From: Pseudisothecium myosuroides
Taxonomy: Eukaryota > Streptophyta > Bryopsida > Hypnales > Lembophyllaceae
Length of the DNA stretch: 64,000 nucleotides
Reading direction: 5' to 3'
NCBI GenBank assembly: GCA_951799445.1
Contig: OX637292.1
Location: 20,463,296-20,527,295, forward strand
A program made the translations under genes and the position numbers. Positions 27,327 to 38,557 of the stretch are shown here, piece by piece (positions within the stretch are counted from its first letter, which is position 1; every line of letters begins with the position of its first letter). Under the pieces are notes generated by a model. The model did no database searches. It saw only the letters and a list, made by a program, of their open reading frames with translations, and was not told where the DNA came from.

Positions 27327-27937
27327 TCAACGCCTAAATGCGTAAGGCCTTTTTTGAGCTTCTTTGAATTTGCATTGAATTGAAAAAAAAGTCAACATTT
27401 TGATAAATTTCATCAATTTCTTTGGAGTTGTAACCATAAAAATTCAAACTAGACATATGAGTAATTTCATGGGAAAGAAAACACAACAATATTACTTATA
27501 GATAGAAAGATATTTTAGGGGTGATGAAATTGTAAGTGAATTAAAGTTTGTCAGTCCTCTTTCTACATGTCAAATCTAAAATTGAGGTTAAAGGACATAA
27601 CATATATAACTACAATCAATTTATGGCTTCTCAAAATCTACTCTATAATTTTTTTAAATGAATTTCTAATGTGATTTTTCTCCAAGGTCCTTGTCACTTC
27701 TAAGAACTCTCAGACACTTGGAAAATCAAGATTTGTAATGGACATCCTTGCACAAAATCTTGAATTGAAAAATCATAATCATTCATTTTCAAAATTTGAT
27801 TTTTGATGCTAAAACTAGACTTCAAAAAGAAATGATCTAAAATAGAAACTAATAATGATAATAGCTTGGTAAGATTTTATTTAACTTTTAAGTTTTGTCG
27901 ATACCAAAATATGGTGCCTTAGACATTTAGGGGTTAA
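27327..27937. mobile_element. TTAA-type MITE (about 610 bp)
   Basis: The left end has CGCCTAAATGCGTAAGGC and the right end GCCTTAGACATTTAGGGG followed by TTAA, an imperfect terminal inverted repeat. The left TTAA is degenerate. The termini resemble those of the other TTAA repeats in this window. Confidence 0.5.
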
Positions 27938-28509
27938 TAATAAAGTTACTCTAGCATCCAACAATGGAATGCACTATGAAGTATATTTTGGATCTTTTAA
28001 CTCATACTCAGAGCACTTAAATTATACTTTTAACTCATAAGTTAAGACTTGACTCATATTATCTTCTAACTCAAACTTAGCTTAGTAAGATTTTATTTAA
28101 CTTTGAAGTTTTGTCAATACCAAAATATGGTACTTTATACATTTAGGGGTTAATAATAAAGTTACTCTAGCATCCAACAATGGAATGTACTATGAAGTAT
28201 ATTTTGGATCTTTTAACTCATACTCAGAGCACTTAAATTATACTTTTAACTCATAAGCTAAGACTTGACTCATACTATCTTCTAACTCAAACTTAGCTTA
28301 GTAAGATTTTATTTAACTTTGAAGTTTTGTCAATACCAAAATATGGTACTTTATACATTTAGGGGTTAATAATAAAGTCACTCTATCATCCAACAATGGA
28401 ATATACTATGAAGTATATTTTGGATCTTTTAACTCATATTCAGAGCACTTAAGTTTAAGACTTGACTCATATTATCTTTTAATTTATACTCACTAACTCA
28501 TACTTTTAA
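27862..28509. repeat. 216-bp tandem array, three units
   Basis: Units start at about 27,862, 28,078 and 28,294, each beginning TAGCTT and sharing a period of 216 bases. The repeated segment includes the right terminus of the TTAA MITE (TTTAGGGGTTAA), so the array arose after that insertion. The last unit grades into a shorter TTAAGACTTGA / ACTCATAC repeat up to about 28,625. Confidence 0.9.
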
Positions 28510-28625
28510 CTCATATAAATTAAGACTTGATTCATACTATCTTTTAATTCATACTCACTAACTCATACTTTTAACTCATATAAGTTAAGACTTGACTCAT
28601 ACTATCTTCTAACTCATACTTAGGT

Positions 28626-30066
28626 CCACTAAACAGTGACTATGCATCAAGTAGTGTACATTTCAAGTGAACGTTTTTAGCTAGTACTCCAATGTTTCAA
28701 CTTCAAAAATTTATAACTAATTCCACAGAGGTCCAAAAATTATGAAACGACTTGGGTCAGGTGCCAATTCCATTTTTCTTTGGATGAAAATTTGCTGAAA
28801 AATATTTCAGAAAACCAAACTCCTGGAAATTGCGAATCAGTTGGTAAAGGGTCAGCTTTAAGAACCTCCTGCCTTACATGTACTAATATCAAAATAGAGG
28901 AAATTCCACCAAATTCTACTCTTTTCCTAGATCGCGATCCTGGAATCTTCGTTTCTGTATGAATATTGAGATCTTCGATATCATACTGAAATTAGAGATT
29001 TACACTCGGATTTTAATACAGTACTACGAGTCCCGAAATCTTGTGCGTCTTTCTGGCTATGGCAGCGGCCGTCCATTATTTGTCGCAAGAACCCTGTCTG
29101 TTGTGTCTCTGTCCTCGATTTGGTTGCGCGGGGAATCGAAACCGGTGCCATCGGGTTAGTCGATAAGTTACGTTTCTCCTGATTCGACTTTTGATTCTCT
29201 TTCCGATGAAATTGGTGCGGTAGTGGAGCAGCCAGGAAGATGGACGGAGATGGTCTGGAGAAGCCAGGTATGTATTGAGATCACGCAATTCATGGAAAGA
29301 CGTCTTGGCTTGACACGTCCTTGTGATTGATCTGAGCTGCTTCACTTGTTTAAAAAATTTACTTGTAATCTAATTGCGTGAATTTATGTGAGATCGATTT
29401 GATGAAATCCTTTTTTTTCACGCGGATTAAGGCGGTGATCTGTCGCCGTGTCCTGTAGAGGTGCGTTGACGAGTGTCGGCTATTTCATACTATTCATTTT
29501 TTCTTACTGTTTTAGGATTCTTTCGGTCCGCTTCACTTTATCTTTTCTCTTGGTTCAGAACTTGAGAATATTGAGATTAGGAGATGGTTTGGAGGTGAAG
29601 GAGAGTATAAGTTTGGATCTTGAGCTGCACAACCTATATTTTAGCGTATTATAAACAGAGCTACGATTACTGCCGTTTTTCGTATTGGAATTTGGATCTC
29701 TTGGAACGATTCGCTGAGCTTTGTAGCGGTTTTCGATTATTGACGTTCATTGAGCTTAACGCGCTTGCTTTTGGGTTCTGTGTCTTTACGGTAACCTAAA
29801 TATCCTGGCATTTATGGTCTACGATATGACTGAGTAGAATTTATTCTTTCGAGGTTGGCATGTTTAAAGCTTATTTCTTTGGTGTAGATTGCAGAATTCG
29901 CCTTTGGGATTGTAACCAGGAATTAGTGAAGAGTGCTCATTGGAACTTTTGAGTACTGGTACGGAGAAAATAATTGACATCAAATACTTTATTGGAACTA
30001 GTTGCGGAGCTCTGTAATGCTCAGACACTTTAAGCAACACCAAGATCCGCGTCAAGAAAGTCATCT
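28626..30066. other. Upstream region of the headpiece mini-gene
   Basis: No supported coding exon. A possible leader exon with ATG at 29,240 ends at a donor after 29,267, but its phase does not lead into the next exon at any acceptor I checked, so it was not joined. Confidence 0.4.
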
Positions 30067-30881
30067 ATGGCTGCGTTGTCCTCGGACTTCGATTCGCGGA
30101 CCTCGAATGCTGTGAAGGATGAAGCCCTGGGGAATTCAGAATGCGCAAGTGATGATGAGTTTGTACACATTCACCTGACCTCATCACAAAAAGACTCAGC
30201 TATGGCATCCCTATCCACAATTTTTCAATCGGAGAAAGCCATTGGTGCGTGGATTTCCCTTCAAGCGAACTTTATTTCTCTTTAATAAAAGTATTCAGTT
30301 ATTTAAAATCAATGTTCAATGTCCTGGCACTAGATTTGAATTTCATCTAAGCTGTAATCTTTTCTCAGTGAGTTGTACTTATGCTGACGAGTCCATTTCA
30401 CGAAAATATCAAATGCTGTGTACGTCACAATAATTGCTGAAGTATCAAGTCGTATTCTTGCAGAGGGGGATTGGGTTGCATTGTCCTCACCTGCCATGAA
30501 AGTGCAGGCTCTAGAAGTCTCGAATTCTCCGCCAGGTCCGTCTGAAGAGGACCCTGCAAATACTGTAGCCAGAGATTTTGAAGTCTGTAGGACTTTACGT
30601 TACAAGAATTTGAAAACTACTTCTACAGATCCCGCCCCAGATATTGACCCCACTAAAAGAGAGGTGAGGATCTATTCCTAATTTTCAATTCTTCATTTTT
30701 ATGTTTTTTTGTAATGAGTTGAAGCTGGTGTGACTATTCTCATTGCCGTGGTATAACTTTTGTGCAGACGTATTTATCTGAAGAAGAATTTGGATCCTTA
30801 TTTGGTATGAGCAAATCACAATTCTACGCCTTACCAAAATGGAAGCAAGCACAGCGAAAACTAGATCTTGACCTATTCTGA
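30067..30881 (+). CDS. Villin-headpiece mini-protein (3 exons, 163 aa), likely a truncated villin gene
   Basis: Exons are 30067-30244, 30464-30663 and 30768-30881. Junctions are GT..AG and phases fit (178+200+114 bases). The C-terminus is a villin headpiece, an F-actin-binding fold. Its last exon reads TYLSEEEFGSLFGMSKSQF then YALPKWKQ and ends in DLF, with the three core Phe and the PKWKQ motif in place. Just before it, an RYKNLKTTSTDP-type stretch and DIDPTKRE match the linker preceding the headpiece in plant villins. The gelsolin repeats that precede this in a full villin (normally about 900 residues) are absent, so this is either a headpiece-only protein or the orphaned 3' end of a villin gene with a new start. 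The remaining N-terminus is unremarkable. Two degenerate copies of the last exon occur downstream. Confidence 0.75.
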
Positions 30882-31505
30882 TGTACCTTGATGCCTCACC
30901 AAGGTGGCCTCATGTGCGACTTCTACTATCATTATTAATCGCAGGACGGAACGGCAGAGACGTCCTCCACAAAATGTGCATACTTCTGTCCAGTGCTTTT
31001 GATGTGTGGTGAGTAGCAGCACTGCATTTTGAATCTGCATGTTCTTGTATAGAATAAGCATCACCGTTTTGTCTACGGAGGCAATACTGCGACATTGGCA
31101 AAACTCAATAGTATCTTGGTCGTTGGTAGAGAACTCTATCAAATACAAGTCACTATTCCGATCTTTGCAAGATTGGGAGTGCTAGTTGAGCCATGTTCAT
31201 GTTCACAATTGATAATACAAAGCTGCCACCTTATTACCAATGATACATGATTATCCAGTTGGTTTGAAACCTGCGACCTAGCTAGAATACAGTGTTTCCC
31301 ACTGTCTTGACATTCAACTAAATTCAATGATGTTTGACTGAATACAATTTTTATCTCCAAAAAGAAGCTATGGCCAAATTGTCATTGCTGAGAATCTCAG
31401 TTACAATCATAAGAGTCAAGATATCAGAAACTATGTCAATAGCTGTTCATCGCAAAAAGGCGTCCTATGAACTCACAGTGGCGTCATGTTTGGCCTTCCT
31501 TGATG

Positions 31506-32481
31506 TCACTTCGTCGTCTCTTCATCTTCTGTATTACGCTTCTTGCAGGACTTCTTGTGAGTCACGACTTCGGTGTCTTCACTTGATACTGCCAAGTCCA
31601 TAATTTGCATGCGCTTTCGATTCTGATCATTCAAATAGGGTAACGGTGGCGGACTGTCACCTTCGAGGTCAAAGGACGGATCAATATGTTCTTTGATGAT
31701 GGCAATCATTCTGGCAACTTTCTTGGTCCCATATGCACCGATAGCTCTAGTTTCCACAGTGCATCACCCATGCCCTGCAATTAGAATCTTCCTCTATTAC
31801 TTCGCATACACATCCATAAATTGATTGTTTGCTGATGTAGAAGTTTCGTCTGCGATCAGGCACGCCATTGAAAAGAGCCAAGCCCATCCTTACCTCGATG
31901 ATAATCTTCACATCGTGCCGCTTCCAGGACACCAATTTGTGCTTCTCCAGGTGGGCTTCTATATCCTCCAAGTACTCCTCATGAAACCGCTTCCGATCCT
32001 ATTCCCCGATGAACTCACACAACTCCGCATCACGAGAAGGTTGGGTAGGACCTCCACAAGACCGAGCTTCGTGTCAGGAGTGATCGAGGCCGCCAACGCA
32101 GCATGTCTGCTCCATGCCTGAAACGCAGAGAATTGTAGCCAACAACCCAAAGAGAGCCTGAAGCGAATGATCGTCTAGCCAGTTCTCTTCGCTAGGCAGC
32201 GTTGTGCCAAGAATTCTGGAAACTCCCTAAGCACCAGATTCTAATACCTCCTGGCGTGGAGAAGACGGGACTTTTAGAGAGTGGTGCATATCCTTCTCCT
32301 TCTCGAGGATGATGGAGTTCCCGCCAGTGACCTCTCTGGTCCATGACTGGAATGCGTGGAACTCTACACCGTACATGGACAACCCCAAAAGAGCCATAAG
32401 CCAATTCTCGTCAAGCCAATTCGTGACTCTATGCAGCCCTTTCCCTAGAACTCTCAACATTTCGTTGCTTTCTGATGCCAT
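31506..32481 (-). pseudogene. LPTNW-family pseudogene (copy 1 of 3)
   Basis: Starts at the conserved CCA-ATG-GC context at 32,481 and encodes one intact N-terminal module (RVTNWLDENWLMALLGLSMYG, here split for length). It then meets a stop near 32,227 and several frameshifts and stops. C-terminal blocks matching its paralogues reappear in other frames: YLEDIEAHLEKHKLVSWKR, then WVMHCGN, then ARMIAIIKEHIDPSFD. Its end contains AVSSEDTEVVTHKKS, a stretch lost beyond the stop in the 62.4-kb copy. Confidence 0.8.
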
Positions 32482-32986
32482 TGGTTGCGAGTGCTTGCGA
32501 AGAGGCTCAGTAATTTGTTTTTTGAAGGTCAAGGCCACCAAGGTCGACTGCTGGATAGAGGGATGGACAGTAGTGGAATTCAAAGCCATTGGGCCTTGGC
32601 GGCAGAGTAAATTGCAGGATAATAAATCAACGCATTAACTTTGGGTGAGCTTAAGTGTGGACGAGAAATGCAATGACTGACCAGAAGATATGGAGGCCTC
32701 CAATCCTGGGGCAATTACCTAGGAATGGACCTCTCGAAGCTTGAGAGTGAGGTGGATACCGCTACTGGAATTCAATGGTACTAGGGGCGGCGGGGTTGAG
32801 GGTAGGGTGATAAAAATCAATTTCCTTAATTTTGGATTAAAACAGAGTGGCATTGTGTAGAGCTTGTGCAAGCCATCATTTCGAGCGCAGGTGGGCGGTC
32901 ATTTTGAAAATATCTCTATGCCCCTCTTTTGCGTGATTTGTAATGTGTTTAAAGCTGATCAGACAATCTTCATTAACTCTGTGCAG

Positions 32987-33099
32987 ACGTGTTGACCTCA
33001 AGAAGAATTTGAATCCTTATTTGGTATGAGGAAATTGCAATTTGATTCTTTGCACTACCGAAGTAGAAGCAAGCAAAATAACAACTGGACCTCTTCTGA
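32987..33099 (+). pseudogene. Degenerate villin-headpiece exon (copy 2)
   Basis: Preceded by the same TGTGCAG acceptor, it aligns base for base with the headpiece exon at 30,768-30,881 but has an early stop (TGA replacing a Thr-Tyr-Leu region), and its PKWKQ-coding stretch is altered. No flanking headpiece linker exon was found. Confidence 0.8.
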
Positions 33100-33405
33100 T
33101 AAGTAATAAGACTCTTGACATGTTGAACCTCCATCCGTTTCCTGTAGAATAAACAGTAGTTTCGTGCCTATACTTCACAGTTTTCCAACAATCAATACTA
33201 TGTCTGGTCGTTGGTAGAGAGTCCATATCAAGCATAAGTTACTGTAAGCCAAAATCTTTCGCAATATAACGTGAAGTCTACTGCCTAGTAAGAATACAAG
33301 ACTTCCATTGTGTTAAAGTTCAACTATAGGTACTAGTTTGTCCCTAATCTTTTGAATAGTCAATCTTTCATTGCTAACAATGGCCTTTGTCATACAGCTT
33401 CCGAA

Positions 33406-34308
33406 TTAAAATATGCCGCTTATATTCCTCTTGCGAGAGGCTAACGGTGGCGGACTGTCGTCGTCAGGGTCAAAGGAATCATCAATGTATCTCTTGATGA
33501 TGGCAATCATTCTGGCAGCTTTCTTGCACCCATGAACACCGATGGAAGTTCCACATCGCATCACCCATGGCTTGCAACTAGAACCCGCTTCAACAACTTC
33601 GCAAAAACTTCCAGTAACAAATGGATTGCTGTCGTAGAGCTCTCGGACACGTTGCGGCACGCCATTCACATCTGCCAAGCCCGGGGCGAAGACCAACCTG
33701 GCCTGAATGGTAATCGTCACATCCAGTCGCTTCCAGTTCAGCAATCGGTGTTTCTCCAAGTGAGCTTTGATATCCTCCAAGTACTTCCTCTCATAGAATC
33801 GATTCCGATCCAAGCCTCCGACATACCGAGCCAACTCCAGCGACTTGGATTTCAATGCTTCATCACCCACGAGTAGGCTGGGCAGGACCTCAACAAGACC
33901 TCGCGGGCTCGACATCCAACCCGCCACAGCTTGGCTCCATGACAGAAAATCAACGAACTTTACATCTTTGGAGAACAATTCAAAGAGAGTCTGAAGCCAG
34001 TGATCGTCGAGCCAATTCTCCCGGGTCGGCAGCTTTTTACCAAGCAGATCGTCCAGCAAATTCTCTCGGGTCAGCACTCCTATATCACCTACTTTGAAAC
34101 TCTCCAGGCGAGGCTTCTTTGACGACTTCTGTTCCTCGGCGGATGGGGTCCCGCCAGCGACTTCTCTAGCCCATGTCTGAAACTCATGAAACTCTATACC
34201 GACTCTGGACAACTCAAACAGAGCCAGCAACCAGTTGGCGTCAATCCAATTCGTTACTGTCGGCAGCTCTGCTCCCAAAACTCTGGATACACTACGTACT
34301 GAAGCCAT
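33406..34308 (-). CDS. LPTNW-family protein, unrecognised (copy 2 of 3, 300 aa)
   Basis: Single exon. I chose the ATG at 34,308 because all three paralogues share that start context, although the frame stays open upstream to 34,716. It holds two copies of a module of about 45 residues: LGAELPTVTNWIDANWLLAL (near residue 10) and LGKKLPTRENWLDDHWLQTL (near 85), each continuing F-LS-x-GV-x-F-x-x-F-x-x-W. The C-terminal half has an ERKYLEDIKAHLEKHRLLNW block, then KPWVMRCGTSIGVHGCKKAA and an acidic DDSFDPDDDSPPP end. There is no signal peptide or membrane segment. I do not recognise the family and assign no function. The C-terminal end diverges from the 62.4-kb copy by frame. Confidence 0.7.
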   Translation of the reverse strand: MASVRSVSRVLGAELPTVTNWIDANWLLALFELSRVGIEFHEFQTWAREVAGGTPSAEEQKSSKKPRLESFKVGDIGVLTRENLLDDLLGKKLPTRENWLDDHWLQTLFELFSKDVKFVDFLSWSQAVAGWMSSPRGLVEVLPSLLVGDEALKSKSLELARYVGGLDRNRFYERKYLEDIKAHLEKHRLLNWKRLDVTITIQARLVFAPGLADVNGVPQRVRELYDSNPFVTGSFCEVVEAGSSCKPWVMRCGTSIGVHGCKKAARMIAIIKRYIDDSFDPDDDSPPPLASRKRNISGIF

Positions 34309-35569
34309 TGGTTTGCAAAAAACTGACAAAGCAATAGAGTGAAAGTGTGCAAGGCTCTGGAAGAGTGTGTAAGAGCAGTGGGTGTGAGTATCTTGTACTG
34401 TGAAGGTTAAGGCCTCCAAGATCGAGATCGAGATCGAGGTCGAGATGGGGGGTACGTCCTCTAATTCATTTCTGCGGCGGCGGCGGCTGAGGATGGGGTG
34501 ATAAATATGCGCATTCATTTTGGATAGAGTTCTCAATATACAATGATGAGAAATGCAATTACTGGATGGAGAGACGGAGCATTTATGCGAGTGGTCGTGC
34601 ATGACCAGGGTGAATTGCGCCCTCATTGCTCCATACTGGATGGAAGGGGGATGAATGGGTCCCTGCAACTTGTTCTCATGTTCCTGGGTCTTAAATAGCC
34701 CCAGCTTTGCGCACATCCAGCTAGCCTGCCCATAATAAATCCGCGCTGAAAACTCAAATTTGATGAGTCTGCCCGTGAGCTTTCATCTTCCTCTTCCAGG
34801 AGCAGCGATCCCAGAACCCTTTCCTCGTAATTCACGGAAAAACTATACCCGTGTGAAAGGGGAGAGAATTCCGCGAATTTTCTTTTTTTTGTGTGAAAAA
34901 GGGCAGCTAAGAATGGGCAAAAAAAGGTGGTAATTTGTCTCCTTTTTTTTTTTCAAGTAGTGGGAATTTGCGAATATATTGCAAATTTTGGGGTGAATTA
35001 TTGCTACTTTAGGGTTTTCTTAATGTTTGAAGAAGCTAAGGGACAATGGAAAAAGTGCAAATATTGGCGAATTTTTGGGAAATGGAAAATGTGCTATTGA
35101 CAAGTGTTGTGTGCAATACAAATTTGTGTACTGAAAAGGTAAACTTTATTGAGCAATGGAGTTTTTGATTTACAATGGAATTTTTTTTCACTAACAAGGG
35201 AGTTGAACCCTTCTTGCACAATGCAAGACTGCCCAATGCAGTGTTAGTGTTCTGCACACAACAAACAAGCCACATTAGTAATAGGTTAGTAACAAACACA
35301 AAAAAGCAACTTGAAGAAGAGCCGCACTGCCACAGTCGCCCTGCAACATCACCAAAACTGCAGCAGTTCGTCCCAACTTCGCAGCATCACGACACCATCA
35401 AGTTTAATCTTCAATCTTCTGTCTTGAGCTCCCGTGCTTCAAAACTCTTGGTCAAGGTGAACATGAGCAATTGAGCACCAACTCGTGCAAAATCTCATGA
35501 AAACTAAGGAGTAAAGATAAACACTACAATGGGAAGGATACTATGAAAAAAGGATACTGTTGTCCCAAC
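34309..35569. other. Intergenic between LPTNW copy 2 and the hAT gene
   Basis: Upstream sequence of the minus-strand LPTNW gene, then AT-rich DNA that probably includes the left end of the hAT element. No terminal inverted repeat could be confirmed. Confidence 0.4.
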
Positions 35570-38557
35570 TCACAAATCCCCCTGCCGGCCAACTGAGACA
35601 GCACTTTTCCAAGAGTTAATGGCTTCCTTGTAAGGGAAAGTCTCTAGGGTAAAATATTGTTGCCCAAACATACGCACAACAAGGGGGAGATGCTTTCCTA
35701 ATCTATTCCTGTGTTGTGATTTCAAGAACTTCAAAGTTGAGAAACACCTCTCATCCTCAACAGAGCCCAATACTAAACAACATCCTATCTCAGCCAACTT
35801 GAAATACTCAGACATCAGCTTACTGAGGTGGCGGGACTGTGAAAGTCTCCGCCAAAGCTTGATAACCGGATTCACAAGCAACGGTGGGCCACAAGCAGAG
35901 TCGCAGTTTGCCTTCATTGTCAATTTAAAGAACCCTTGCTGTAAGTCCAAGTGAGAAGCCGATAGCATTTCAGGTGCAGTAAGACCTTTGCCGCCTTCAC
36001 ACAACAACTGGCCACTGTTCACAACTCGGGATTGGCAGTAAAAGCTTTTCAGAACAGCCAAGTGCTGCACAAAGCTAGCCTCAGCGCCCTCCTGCCGCCA
36101 ATACTGGGGGTAAATAATCCCGAATGCATCGAGGAGTTCCTGGCAAGGAAAGCGCCGATCCAACTCATCGCAAAGGGATTGCGCAATGTCTGTGCACAAT
36201 TAAGCAGTCAAGCCACAGCTCAGAGCAGAAAGAGCCCCGTAAGTGCAAGCCACAGTTCAGTTCAGAACACCGTGAGAGCAAGCCACAGTTTAGAACAGCG
36301 TAAGAGCAAGCCAGTACTGGAACACCGTAAGTGCAAGCCAGAACTCAACACCGTAAGTGCAAGGCACAAATCTACACAGTGCAAGGCACTACAAGCCAGC
36401 ACTGTAAGCAAGAACTGGAGACCGCAACTGCAAGCCACAGCTGCAAGCAAAGAAAGTTTAGGGACGTTGAAACCCACATGCAATTAAACAAAGAGGAAAC
36501 TCAATCACATTGAACAATGAATACACATTCAAACCCACATGCAATGAAAAAAATAAGAAGCTGAATGAAATTACAAACACAAGATGACTAACACAACCAA
36601 CAAAAAAAATAGGAAGGGAAGAAAATTGCGCACCTGCAAACTGGCGTTCAATGTTGTCTTGAGTGCAGATGAAATCCTGCTGCGTGACAAAAATGTGTTG
36701 CCCTGTTTCTTTGTCATGACACCGAGCATAGGCCTGAAAAGTCTTCAGATCGAAGAGAAGGTGGGCAATGCCGGAGTCCCCAGGCACGTCCTTCCACTCC
36801 ATGGGGATATCTTTGCTTTGCACAGTTACGAGGTCATAGTACATGCGGAAGTCCGCCTTGCTGTAAGCAGATTCCCGATCCACAAAAAGCCTTGCAAGCT
36901 CACTCTGGCAAAGTTTGACAGCTTGAATGAAATCACAGACGAAAATGTCACGAGCCTGAGAGATCTTGATCAGGCAATGAACTGTGTTCACCAACGGAAT
37001 GAAACAAGCGAGAGAGAGTAAGACTTCAACGTCTACCAAAAGATCAAAATTGTCACCCGCCCCTGCCACCGCTCTCTGACCAGAACCACCGCTCATATCT
37101 TGTCCCATTTTAACTATGAGAGTGGTGTATTCGTCTAGGATCCGCTGTGCTGGACTCCTCATGGAGATCCAGCGAGTTTCCACATTACGAAGCATCTTAT
37201 TGCCCTTAGTTTCCATGAGATTTGCAAGTTTTGTAAGCTCAGCATGTCGCTTGTTACTGCGACAGAAGTATGAATAAGTAGACTGGAAAAAGCCCTCGAG
37301 CCTAGAGACCATGGGATACTTCGAAAGAGTCTCGACAACCAAGTTAATACGATGACTGACACAGCTGGCTCTGAGAGAAAAAAGAGCCCATTTGTCACGG
37401 ATCTGGGCCGTGACACCTGATTTCGACCCCTGGAATGTACTGACTCCATCAGCTGCAAAGCAAACGAGCTTAGAAGCAATCTCCTCGTGACTTAGACCAC
37501 CTTCAGCGATCAATGCCTGCATGATGACTGCAGTGAGCTGGTCCACAGTACCACCTTCGGATAGACAACTCAAATGCAACAAATGCGGCTTCCTCTCCCA
37601 ACTCTCAACGGCATAAACGTGCACTCCGATCCAGCAGGTGTTATCAATCGCAGTAACCTCGTCTGCACTAATCGAGATGACAGAAGCAGACTGCACAGCG
37701 GACTTCAAAGCATTGAGGACGGATGCGTGCAAATGCTCACTCATCTCCCACCCTGTGCTTTCAGACCAATGCTTTCTAGGCAAGTTTCGAAGCTTCAAGT
37801 GTCTCAGCAAAGACTCTTGCCTCTCGTAATCACACATAGGTCTACCCACACTCAAAATTTGAAAAAGGGAAGAAAACTGTACTCCCTTGCGCTTGATATT
37901 GCTCTCCAAACCACCAGCAAGCTGATCGAGTACGGTACCGGCTTGCTTTCGGGCTGCCCACAGTTTGCACAACTTGGCATGCTTACAGTCGGATTTCAGA
38001 TAAGTATCGCCCTTCTTCAACTCCGGGAATGGCACACCGTCCTCCATGCACACCCGCTTCCCCTCGTGCTTCTCGAGATTATCAGCTTTGGGGACCAGCA
38101 GTTTCCTCCTCCCCGTGATTGCAGTGCAACTTTGGCAAATCACACCAATCACGTGTCCAAGTGAATCAAGCTCGGCCTCAGCCCAAGGGAATCGGCAGGC
38201 CCACACCTCTTGCCACCTTCTGGTGACAGTCCCCGGAGCTGTCTTGCTCTTCTTGCGCGGCTTGTTTGCAGATTGGGCCTTCTTCTTCTTCCCCGCAGGA
38301 GAGCACTCACCGTCGGTCAAGACATCGCACGCAGGATCGGCAGCTTGAGGGGAAACAACAGTGTCCTCGGATGGTGGATCGCGCCCGACTGGGCGAATGA
38401 GGGATTGCGACAAAAGCGTCTCCGATACGTGCGTCACCCCCGCCAAAACAGGAACAGCGCTTGTGCTCGGTAAATACTTCCCAACGCCACTTGTGTTTCG
38501 GCTAGAACCAAAGGTTCGAACCCGAAAATTGTCGGGGAGCCTCAGTCGTGGGGCCAT
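35570..38557 (-). CDS. hAT-like transposase (ZNF862-type), two exons
   Basis: Exons are 38557-36634 and 36189-35570, joined by GT..AG with matching phase (GCA-G | AC). The product is about 847 aa. The N-terminus is basic (GKKKKAQSANKPRKKSK, a likely nuclear signal), followed by a BED/TTF-like zinc-finger region (RWQEVWACRFPWAEAELD ... ICQSC ... HEGKRVC). The RNase-H core shows SISADEVTAID, then FAADGVSTFQGSKSGV, then NVETRWISMRSP. Exon 2 ends in the hAT dimerisation domain (SVEDERCFSTLKFLKSQHRN). No internal stop is seen, so it may be active or recently active. I could not find a convincing TIR or 8-bp duplication, so it may also be a domesticated gene. Confidence 0.88.
36205..36440. repeat. 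Degenerate ~30-bp tandem repeat in the hAT intron
   Basis: Seven or so imperfect copies of a unit containing CACCGTAAGTGCAAGCCAC lie within the intron of the transposase gene, close to its acceptor. Confidence 0.75.

Noticed and set aside
29240..29267. Leader exon MDGDGLEKP joined to the headpiece gene
   Set aside because: Good donor, but no downstream acceptor restores the frame of the 30,067 exon.
34309..34716. N-terminal extension of LPTNW copy 2
   Set aside because: The extension is absent from the two paralogues, which share the downstream ATG context, and has no recognisable content.
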